In this document: positions 51,637-57,442 of the stretch, in pieces
How positions within the stretch are numbered: the stretch's first letter is position 1
Layout of the letters: each line of letters begins with the position of its first letter
Origin: Bacteroidota bacterium
Lineage (GTDB): Bacteria > Bacteroidota > Bacteroidia > Bacteroidales > GCA-2748055
Length of the DNA stretch: 57,442 bases
Assembly: GCA_024244665.1 (NCBI GenBank)
Contig: JAAEOI010000479.1
Span: 1 to 57,442 of the forward strand
Reading direction: 5' to 3'
Position numbers and translations under genes: made by a program
Notes under the pieces: generated by a model
Databases searched by the model: none
Told to the model about the DNA's origin: nothing
Seen by the model: the letters and a program-made list of their open reading frames with translations, nothing else

Positions 51637-52761
51637 TTATTTTTTCATGGATTTCATAATCTTACTTGCAAGGAACATCAATTCCGGCATAGGGTCTCTA
51701 TAGATCATACTGAGTTGAGAGTCTCTTAGTTTCGCCGGGTATGCTGAGTTTGAAAACAGGCTACGAATCCTGGTTTTCAGGAATGCAGTAGAGAAGAAAT
51801 AGTATCCGGTCCGGTAGTTCATGACTCTACCATTCCGGGAGAAGATCCATTCGACAACCAGGTAGGGGAAATTGATTCCCATTGCCGAGGAACCATTCAT
51901 GGTACTCCAGTACCGGGAATTATAATCTATGAGGATGTACTGTTTTTTCCGGGCGCTGTATCGGAAATCCAGGTGAGCAATACCGGTATAGTTAAGCTTT
52001 CGGATCATTTCAGAGACCTGGTTAAATAGATTCTCGTTTTTAACAAATTCAATTCCTTTTGAATACTCCAGCTGTTTTGAGATGATGCCACGCTGTATTG
52101 TGTGATAGATGACATCTCCATCTACTGCGAAGAAACTTACATCAATATCATACCCCTCAATATACTCCTGCAGAAAAAAATTGTCCTTGTATTGAGTACT
52201 ATTACCAAGGATCATTTTCAGTTTAACGGAATCATCCAGAAAACGGATCCCTTTTCCGCCGATTCCGGATACCGGTTTCAGTAATACGGGAAAATCTCCG
52301 GTCCATCCCATAATGGTTTCGGAAGTCCGGGCAAAAGGAAATCCATTACTTTTCAGCCAGTGGTTAAGCTTATACTTGTTGTTCGTTATCTCAAGTGTAG
52401 AGGCCTTTGGCAGGGGATGAAGTTTAACAAATTTCTCCAGTTCTGCTGTGTGATTGAATAACAGTACTGATATCCACTCCCTTGTGGGGATCAGCAGATC
52501 AGAATTGAACATGGTAACAGCTTTCCTTATGACTGCTTCAATATTCCCATCGTTTAATTCATTGATTTTTTCAATTTTGCCCAGGTATCTGGAATACCTG
52601 AAATGTTCCGTTCTCTCTCCTGAAGAAAGCAGAATATCAAGATGGATATTTTTGTAAGCAGAAAAACTTCTCAAAAGAGGGAGAACAAAGGGGGAGTTAT
52701 CATCAATAATCAGGATACGGATTTCCCGGGAGTCAAAATCCTGTGGGTCTGAAAGGTTCAT
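51637..52761 (-). CDS. ATP-grasp ligase-like protein
   Basis: A 374-residue cytoplasmic protein of the ATP-grasp fold. After a Rossmann-like pre-domain (RILIIDDNSPFVLPLLRSF) it shows the ATP-binding lysine and glycine loop FPVLLKPVSGIGGKGIRFLDD (about 157-177), the FLQEYIEGYDIDVSFFAVDGDVIY segment and the magnesium-binding end motif ILIDYNSRYWSTMNG (near 276-290), where the usual E-x-N is D-Y-N. Such enzymes form peptide-like bonds between a carboxylate and an amine. The ATG overlaps the stop of the small ORF upstream as ATGA. Confidence 0.85.
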   Translation of the reverse strand: MNLSDPQDFDSREIRILIIDDNSPFVLPLLRSFSAYKNIHLDILLSSGERTEHFRYSRYLGKIEKINELNDGNIEAVIRKAVTMFNSDLLIPTREWISVLLFNHTAELEKFVKLHPLPKASTLEITNNKYKLNHWLKSNGFPFARTSETIMGWTGDFPVLLKPVSGIGGKGIRFLDDSVKLKMILGNSTQYKDNFFLQEYIEGYDIDVSFFAVDGDVIYHTIQRGIISKQLEYSKGIEFVKNENLFNQVSEMIRKLNYTGIAHLDFRYSARKKQYILIDYNSRYWSTMNGSSAMGINFPYLVVEWIFSRNGRVMNYRTGYYFFSTAFLKTRIRSLFSNSAYPAKLRDSQLSMIYRDPMPELMFLASKIMKSMKK

Positions 52762-52916
52762 AAGCTTGTAAATTTAACAAAAAACGGTCTGTTCCGGCCT
52801 GATTTTTTTACCGAATTGAAGCTAAGTCCTGCTCCAAAATCAAAGTTTGTATAGTATCCACCGTCAATGTTCGTGTTGTTATCTCCTCCTCCAATCCCAA
52901 TATAAGGTATCACCAT
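52758..52916 (-). other. Small ORF (52 codons), outer-membrane-barrel-like fragment
   Basis: Reads MVIPYIGIGGGDNNTNIDGG and continues with FDFGAGLSFNSVKKS and RPFFVKFTSL. The glycine- and aromatic-rich alternation resembles the last strands of an outer-membrane barrel. Its stop overlaps the ATP-grasp ATG (ATGA), so it would be translated with it. The frame upstream is blocked by a stop near 52935. It is either a real 52-residue protein or the 3' remnant of a larger one. Confidence 0.4.
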
Positions 52917-52930
52917 AGAAAGAAAACTGA

Positions 52931-53038
52931 TCAGCTACATGGATGGTGAATTGCTCTTGTTGCTGCTTGTTTGATCATCAAAGCTGCCAAACCTGCCACC
53001 AGATAAATGGTAACAGTGAATGCCAATAGTTTTTTCAT
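52931..53038 (-). other. Small ORF (35 codons), signal-peptide-like
   Basis: Reads MKKLLAFTVTIYLVAGLAAL then MIKQAATRAIHHPCS. Two Lys followed by a hydrophobic core look like an export signal. It lies 14 bases upstream of the barrel-like fragment, in another frame. It could be the N-terminus of a broken exported protein of which the fragment is the other end, or a small membrane or precursor peptide for the downstream enzymes. Neither is proven. Confidence 0.35.
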
Positions 53039-53167
53039 GATTGTATAGGTATTTTAAAATCCAGTATTCTGATAACCTAAAGTACAAAAGGGGGAGGTCA
53101 GGAACAAATGTCATTGAAGATTCAGGCACAAAAAAACCCTCCACTGAAATTAATCGGTGAAGGGTTG

Positions 53168-53243
53168 TGGTGACTCAGCTGAGGTTCGAACTCAGGACCC
53201 CATCCTTAAAAGGGATGTGCTCTACCAACTGAGCTACTAAGTC
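53168..53243 (-). tRNA. tRNA-Lys (anticodon TTT)
   Basis: The minus strand reads GACTTAG (acceptor), a GCTC/GAGC D stem, CATCC-CTTTTAA-GGATG anticodon arm with anticodon TTT, CTGAG-TTCGAAC-CTCAG T arm, CTGAGTC acceptor, discriminator A and an encoded CCA (53168-53170). All stems pair, with one G-U in the acceptor. Its 3' end faces the ATP-grasp/AsnB-like cassette. Confidence 0.97.
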
Positions 53244-53332
53244 ATCCTGTCAAATGCTTAAAAAGCGGTGGCAAAGATATGAATAAAAATATTTATTTCA
53301 AACTCTTTTATTTTCAAAAATTTGCGATTTCC

Positions 53333-53360
53333 TGTAATGAATTTCCCAAGGGTTCGTCTT
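53333..53360 (+). promoter_or_regulatory. ECF-type promoter before the DUF4252/sigma operon
   Basis: TGTAAT (53333-53338) and CGTCTT (53355-53360) are separated by 16 bases, resembling promoters read by ECF sigma factors (-35 TGTAAC-like, -10 CGTC-containing). Transcription would start about 40 bases before the first DUF4252 gene. It suggests that the operon's own sigma factor drives it. Confidence 0.5.
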
Positions 53361-53408
53361 CCGTTTAGAAATCAGTGTTCAGACGAGTAAAAACCAAAAC
53401 AGGAAATC

Positions 53409-53912
53409 ATGAAAAGAGTTATTTTTTTATTAGTAGTAGTGGCACTTCCAGCATTAATGATTGCTCAGAATAGTGCAGTAGACAAGCTTTTCAACAAGTA
53501 TAAGGGTAAAGAAGGAGTGACCACCGTTCAGATCGGTCCGGAGCTTTTCCAGGTGATGAAGGCCATGGAAATTCAGGATATAGAGGACCATGAAATTCCT
53601 TTTGATAAGGTTGCAAGTGTAAAGATCCTGACCATTGAAGATGAGGAAGTCAACGAAGGTGTCAATTTCTATGATGAGATTAAAGGAGAATTGAAGACCG
53701 ATGATTTTGTGGATGTAATGACCGTGGATGATGGTGGTGAGACAGTTCGCATGTGGATGAAAGCTGATAAAGCTTTGGTAACGGAGTTTCTCCTGATTGT
53801 TGGGGGTGATGACAATGTGTTGATTTACATTACAGGTAATTTCAACATGAATGAACTGGAGGAACTGGCTGAATCATTTGATCACGATCTTGACATAAAT
53901 CTTGATCTGTAG
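53409..53912 (+). CDS. DUF4252 protein (copy 1)
   Basis: A 167-residue exported protein of the Bacteroidetes family DUF4252. It has a signal peptide (ALPALMIAQ, cleaved near residue 20), then the family start NSAVDKLFNKYKGKEGVTTVQIGPELFQVM and the VTEFLLIVGGDDNVLIYITGNFNMNELEEL ending. The middle is acidic. It is the first gene of a four-gene unit with an ECF sigma factor, a probable anti-sigma factor and a second DUF4252 protein. Its function is not known; a periplasmic or surface target of the sigma factor is likely. Confidence 0.88.
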   Translation: MKRVIFLLVVVALPALMIAQNSAVDKLFNKYKGKEGVTTVQIGPELFQVMKAMEIQDIEDHEIPFDKVASVKILTIEDEEVNEGVNFYDEIKGELKTDDFVDVMTVDDGGETVRMWMKADKALVTEFLLIVGGDDNVLIYITGNFNMNELEELAESFDHDLDINLDL

Positions 53913-53952
53913 ATTTCGTTAACTTTAGAGTTCTTAGATATATTGATGATTG

Positions 53953-54468
53953 ATGAGGTCCTCTGAATTTAAAATGCTGGTAATGCCTTACAGTGATCGG
54001 ATTTACCGGATGGCTTACCGCCTTATGGGCAACCGTGAGGAAGCAGAGGACATTGTTCAGGAGGTCTATTTGAAATTATGGGGATTGCGCAGCAAGCTGG
54101 ATACTTACAACAGCATTGAAGCGCTTTCCATCCGGATTACAAGGAACCTGTGCCTGGATAACCTGAGAAGAAGGAAGACCAGTCAGGAAGCCGTGAAATT
54201 AGAAAGGTACAAAGGGGAGGTCTATTCGGAGTCTCCTGCTGAAAGCCTTGAAAGGAAAGAGGAGAAGGAGATCGTACTCTCACTGATCGCAGCGCTGCCT
54301 GAACCACAGCGGTCGCTGGTTCACCTGAGACATATTGAAGGGAAGGAGTACGATGAAATTGCTGACATGGTCAATATGAATGTAAACGCAATCCGCGTGA
54401 GCATTTCAAGGGCCAGAAAACAGATGCGGGAAATTTTGGAAAAAAAGTATGCGTCATGGAAAGCATAA
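53953..54468 (+). CDS. ECF RNA polymerase sigma factor
   Basis: A 171-residue group 4 sigma-70 factor. Region 2 is YSDRIYRMAYRLMGNREEAEDIVQEVYLKLW (about 15-45) with the DNA-melting NLCLDNLRRRK after it; region 4 (about 110-165) has LPEPQRSLVHLRHIEGKEYDEIADMVNMNVNAIRVSISRARKQMRE. The open frame starts with a TTG at 53950; ATG at 53953 is chosen, and ATG at 53974 (MLVMPYSDR) is also possible. The end overlaps the next gene by 13 bases, as is usual for sigma/anti-sigma pairs. Confidence 0.94.
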   Translation: MRSSEFKMLVMPYSDRIYRMAYRLMGNREEAEDIVQEVYLKLWGLRSKLDTYNSIEALSIRITRNLCLDNLRRRKTSQEAVKLERYKGEVYSESPAESLERKEEKEIVLSLIAALPEPQRSLVHLRHIEGKEYDEIADMVNMNVNAIRVSISRARKQMREILEKKYASWKA

Positions 54469-55037
54469 GAAATGTACGTAAGATGCTAGAGCGGTTTTAC
54501 CAGGGTGAATCCACCCTGGAGGAGGAGATGTGGTTGCAGGACTATCTCTCTTCAACTACCGTTCCGGAGGAGTTCCTGGCCGATCAGGAGCTCTTCAAGG
54601 CCTTTGAAGGCACTACGGAGTCTATCTCCATACCAAGGGATCTGAATGCGAAAATACTGAGTACCATTGACAGGGAGGAGCAGAGCCAGTTAAAAATGAG
54701 GAGAATCAGCCTCTATTCCCTTTCCGGGCTCGCCGCCGGGCTACTCGCACTGGTTGCCGTATATGTCTTCTTCCTGAGGACCGACGGACCAATTTTACTG
54801 GCGGGCCAACAGGCAACGGATACCTATGACGATCCTATAGAAGCCTATGAGGAGGCAAGAAAGACATTAGCCTATGTTTCGGGCAAACTGAATACAGGCA
54901 CTAGTGAAATGAGGCACATGCAGCAGGTAACAAAAACCACTGCAGATCCGCTGAAATCACTCTCAAAGATCAACAAGGGCAGCCGGGAGCTTGTTTTGCT
55001 TGGCGAGTTGCAAAGGATTAGAGAGATTGATCAGTAG
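54456..55037 (+). CDS. Probable anti-sigma factor, single-pass membrane protein
   Basis: A 193-residue protein with a cytoplasmic N-terminal part (about 1-80, MLERFYQGESTLEEEMWLQDYL, typical of Bacteroidetes anti-sigma-like proteins), one membrane span (about 85-107, LYSLSGLAAGLLALVAVYVFFL) and a periplasmic C-terminal part of low complexity with a predicted helix. It overlaps the sigma gene by 13 bases. The role is inferred from position and topology; no zinc-type anti-sigma motif is seen. Confidence 0.75.
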   Translation: MESIRNVRKMLERFYQGESTLEEEMWLQDYLSSTTVPEEFLADQELFKAFEGTTESISIPRDLNAKILSTIDREEQSQLKMRRISLYSLSGLAAGLLALVAVYVFFLRTDGPILLAGQQATDTYDDPIEAYEEARKTLAYVSGKLNTGTSEMRHMQQVTKTTADPLKSLSKINKGSRELVLLGELQRIREIDQ

Positions 55038-55086
55038 GAAAGAGGTATGTATGTAAATGGGTAAGTAAATAAATAAAAACGATATT

Positions 55087-55605
55087 ATGAAACGGACAAT
55101 TATAGTGAGTGCGATTCTCCTGGTCGGGATGATTGCATTCGGTCAGAAGTCAGCTGTAGACAAGGTGTTTGACAAATACAGCGGAAAGGATGGATATACT
55201 ACGGTCTATATCTCCAGTTTTATGTTCAATATGCTGAACAGTCTTGAGGTGGATGATCCTGAGTACAAAGAGTTTAAGAAGGCCACTTCGGGCATCAATT
55301 CTATCAAGATCCTGACCCAGGACGGGGATGGTTCTGAGGCATTTGGTGAAGAGTTGTTGGAGATGCTGCCCAGGTCAGAATACCAGGAGATGATGAAGGT
55401 GAAGGATGGTGAGGAGGAGGTATTGTTCCTGGCAAAAGAGTCGGGAGGTAAAATCTCTGAATTCTTACTGATCGTAAGCGGAGGATCGGATGATGTACTG
55501 ATCGCCATAACGGGCAATATTGATCTTGAGAGCCTTTCAAGTATCGCTTCCGGACTGGATATACCGGGAATGGAGAATCTGGATGAACTGGAGGAGTTGC
55601 CCTAA
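55087..55605 (+). CDS. DUF4252 protein (copy 2)
   Basis: A 172-residue paralogue of the first gene of the unit. Signal peptide (residues 1-20, ending IAFGQ), then KSAVDKVFDKYSGKDGYTTVYISSFMFNML and ISEFLLIVSGGSDDVLIAITGNIDLESL, aligned to copy 1 over its whole length. It ends in an acidic tail. The stop overlaps the convergent exonuclease gene by 4 bp. Two flanking copies suggest duplication within the unit. Confidence 0.88.
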   Translation: MKRTIIVSAILLVGMIAFGQKSAVDKVFDKYSGKDGYTTVYISSFMFNMLNSLEVDDPEYKEFKKATSGINSIKILTQDGDGSEAFGEELLEMLPRSEYQEMMKVKDGEEEVLFLAKESGGKISEFLLIVSGGSDDVLIAITGNIDLESLSSIASGLDIPGMENLDELEELP

Positions 55606-56975
55606 TAATAGAGCATCTTCTCTACTTTGTTTTTCTTCAGCCAGTTTTTCAGTATCTGCCTGATATCCCTGTTATCCAGGCCAGGTTTAATACTCTCTAG
55701 CATCTGGTCGATACCCAGGTAAGTGTCGTTTACTGAGATATATCCATAACCCATATACATCCCCTTTTCAATTCTGACCATGCTTCTCTCATCTTCAGAT
55801 CTTCCCCTGTCGATTAGCAGTACGTTTCCCCGGTCAAGTTTCAGATGATCCAGTAAAGAGTCAGCCCTTTTATTGTATGCCGAAACCGCTTCAGCCTGAA
55901 CACAGGCCCCGTTACATTGCCGGATTGAGTGGTGAAAGCAGGCTCCGTCGGTCTGGTACAGGCCACTCAGTTTCTGACATAACCAGTTTTTTTCAACCAT
56001 TCTCGTAAGTGCTTCCCTGGCCTCTTTTTTGTTATTATAACAGGTGACCGGGTCATCGGCAGTTTCCGAAATTTTTTGCAGCCGAAATTTGACGTACCCG
56101 TACTCATCCCTTGAAGTGTATAGTCCCCAATAGTATGTTGAGCGTTTCTGTGCCCTGTTAAACATCGGTTTCTGGTCCTTGATCTCACCTGACTCCTTCA
56201 GCAGGGCGATCAGTTCACTTCCTGTGAGTTCAAAGGAGATGGAGTGGATCCTTTGTTTCATCTCCAGAGCCTTTTTTGTAGTAGTATTTCCAAGGTGGGA
56301 GAGGACCCGGTGACGGATATCTTTGCTTTTCCCAATATAGATAAGCTGTTGATTCTCATCATAGAAGTAGTAGGTTCCGCACTCCTCCGGAAGCTTCTCT
56401 ATATCGTTGACTGTCAGATTTTCGTTCAGGTTTTTATAACGGCCAGCGGGCTCTGATATAAGACTGGCCTCACCGCTGCCGTTTTGTTTCTCCAGTAGCA
56501 ATTCGAACAGCCTGACCGTAGCCAGGGCGTCTCCGGCAGCCCGGTGCCTGTTGTTGATTACAATCCCAAGTTCCTTGCAGATTTTCCCAAGGCTGTAAGA
56601 TTTGTGACCAGGGATAATTTTGCGGCCCAGTTTGACTGTACAAAGTGTTTTTCGGTCGTAGTTGAAACCAAGCCGTTTGAACTCACTTTTAATAAAGGAA
56701 TAGTCAAAGGCAACATTGTGACCAACGATGGTGTGATTTTCGGTTCGTTCCACGATCTCTTTTGCAACCTCGAAAAACTTCGGGGAATTAGCCACCATCT
56801 CATTGGTAATCCCTGTCAGGCCGGTGATGAAGTAGGGGATTGCTTTCTCCGGATTAAGCAAAGTACTCCACTCATCCACGATTTTTGTACCGTCATGGAA
56901 GTAGATAGCAATCTCTGTAATTTTCTCTGTTTTAGGACTCCCCCCCGTGGTCTCAATATCAAGTATGGCAAACAT
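55602..56975 (-). CDS. DEDDh exonuclease with GIY-YIG nuclease domain
   Basis: A 457-residue two-domain nuclease. Residues 1-165 are a DnaQ-like 3'-5' exonuclease: FAILDIETTGGSP (Exo I Asp/Glu), HNVAFDYSFIKSEF (Exo II) and NRHRAAGDALATVRLFELL (Exo III His/Asp). Residues about 200-280 form a GIY-YIG domain (CGTYYFYDENQQLIYIGKSKDIRHRVLSHL). The C-terminal region contains a Cys-rich stretch like that of UvrC/Cho relatives (GACFHHSIRQCNGAC). The combination is like that of the DNA polymerase III epsilon-like/UvrC-like proteins of Bacteroidetes and points to DNA repair. Confidence 0.92.
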   Translation of the reverse strand: MFAILDIETTGGSPKTEKITEIAIYFHDGTKIVDEWSTLLNPEKAIPYFITGLTGITNEMVANSPKFFEVAKEIVERTENHTIVGHNVAFDYSFIKSEFKRLGFNYDRKTLCTVKLGRKIIPGHKSYSLGKICKELGIVINNRHRAAGDALATVRLFELLLEKQNGSGEASLISEPAGRYKNLNENLTVNDIEKLPEECGTYYFYDENQQLIYIGKSKDIRHRVLSHLGNTTTKKALEMKQRIHSISFELTGSELIALLKESGEIKDQKPMFNRAQKRSTYYWGLYTSRDEYGYVKFRLQKISETADDPVTCYNNKKEAREALTRMVEKNWLCQKLSGLYQTDGACFHHSIRQCNGACVQAEAVSAYNKRADSLLDHLKLDRGNVLLIDRGRSEDERSMVRIEKGMYMGYGYISVNDTYLGIDQMLESIKPGLDNRDIRQILKNWLKKNKVEKMLYY

Positions 56976-57004
56976 CGCTCATTCTCCTGCTCCTCATCAC
57001 TACA

Positions 57005-57442
57005 CTACTCTTTATCTTCAGCTTTCTCCTCTTTTGGTTTGGGGTCCTTTTTGGCAGCAGGCTTTTTAGTAGCCGGTTTTTTCTTTTCGTCGGCTACAGC
57101 CTCGCTTCCTTTGCCAGCAGCTGCAGGTTTCTCCACCTTTGCAGCCGGCTTTTTCGCGGTCGGTTTCTTTGCTGCCGTTTTCTTTAGCTCTTCGGAGACA
57201 GGTTCAGCCTTAACCACCTCTGCTACAGGTTCAGCCTTAACCACCTCTGCTACAGGTTCAGCCTTAACCACCTCTGCTACAGGTTCAGCCTTAACCACCT
57301 CTGTTACAGGTTCAGCCTTAACCACCTTTGCTACAGGCTCAGCCTTAACCACCTTTGCTACAGGCTCAGCCTTTAGTTTGGGCGCTACTTTTGGTGTGGG
57401 GGCTTTGGGCTTCTCCGGTTCTGCTACTTTCTTTTTGGTTGC
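57005..57442 (-). CDS. Lys/Ala-rich low-complexity protein, C-terminal part (cut by window edge)
   Basis: The minus-strand frame is open from the right edge to TAG at 57005, 145 residues visible. It begins ATKKKVAEPEKPKAPTPK, then repeats the nonapeptide KAEPVAEVV about six times, then a Lys/Ala/Pro tail (KKTAAKKPTAKKPAAKVEK). The tail resembles histone H1-like or AlgP-like proteins and the long C-terminal extensions on some Bacteroidetes ribosomal and translation proteins. Identity cannot be settled without the missing N-terminus. Confidence 0.7.
   Translation of the reverse strand, partial: ATKKKVAEPEKPKAPTPKVAPKLKAEPVAKVVKAEPVAKVVKAEPVTEVVKAEPVAEVVKAEPVAEVVKAEPVAEVVKAEPVSEELKKTAAKKPTAKKPAAKVEKPAAAGKGSEAVADEKKKPATKKPAAKKDPKPKEEKAEDKE
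57198..57372 (-). repeat. 27-bp in-frame tandem repeat
   Basis: Six contiguous 27-base units (57198-57359) and a partial seventh, encoding the nonapeptide KAEPVAEVV with rare Thr, Lys changes. Unit-to-unit identity is very high on the left side and drifts slightly toward the right. Copy number could vary between strains by slippage. Confidence 0.9.

Noticed and set aside
52935..53144. 69-codon minus-strand ORF over the small ORFs
   Set aside because: No recognisable features; the alternative frames give a signal peptide and a barrel-like fragment that fit the context better.
53372..53385. CAGTGTT-CAGACGA as another heptamer pair
   Set aside because: Only two poor units, away from any stop codon, within the upstream region of the DUF4252 operon.

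Overview
The window looks like chromosomal DNA of an anaerobic, fermentative member of the Bacteroidota, probably near the Bacteroidales/Marinilabiliales. Evidence: two proteins with type IX secretion (T9SS) C-terminal sorting domains, a TonB receptor with a carboxypeptidase-like N-terminal domain, a two-component-propeller sensor, DUF4252 and DUF4301 proteins, no recognisable Shine-Dalgarno sequences, and repeated matches to the Bacteroidetes -7 promoter element TAnnTTTG. Species cannot be named from the sequence.

Layout. 1-3.6 kb: end of an ABC-2 export system, a TlpA-like thioredoxin and a YihY/BrkB membrane protein. 3.67-10.9 kb: a complete histidine operon hisG-D-C-B-H-A-F-IE, preceded by a promoter, an 18-residue leader peptide with five His codons and an intrinsic terminator, i.e. 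a textbook attenuator. 11-20 kb: cyclophilin, M24 peptidase, a propeller/SpoIIE-phosphatase sensor, a T9SS cargo protein and ornithine aminotransferase. 20.3-25.2 kb: TonB receptor, a carboxypeptidase-like-domain protein, then an A+T-richer islet with yjbQ, a fossil second yjbQ copy and an FkbM-like methyltransferase. 25.4-32.2 kb: iorAB, DUF4301, a PhoB-like response regulator and a Pit-PhoU phosphate transporter. 32.3-36.4 kb: omega-amidase, SlyD-like isomerase, antiporter, small outer-membrane protein, SDR. 36.4-40.8 kb: buk, ptb, ackA, pta, two acyl-phosphate/kinase routes for ATP formation. 40.8-43.75 kb: a relic regulator, a dicarboxylate/amino-acid symporter and a long gene-free stretch carrying repeated inverted-repeat operators in front of a small XRE regulator. 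44.2-50 kb: pyrD, an S41 peptidase lipoprotein, a REP-like hairpin pair, an unknown exported protein and a second T9SS cargo protein. 50-53.2 kb: an ATP-grasp/asparagine-synthase-like pair with two small upstream ORFs, lying against the 3' end of a tRNA-Lys gene. 53.4-55.6 kb: an ECF sigma/anti-sigma module between two DUF4252 paralogues, with an ECF-type promoter. The window ends with an exonuclease/GIY-YIG protein and the 3' end of a Lys/Ala-rich repeat protein.

Structures not explained by genes are the most interesting part: heptanucleotide arrays (CAGTACT family) that abut stop codons at four loci, all in the same strand orientation; the operator array before the XRE gene; the REP-like pair; and two gene fossils. 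The best candidate for an undescribed system is the ATP-grasp/AsnB-like cassette beside tRNA-Lys. None of this has been tested by database search or folding.
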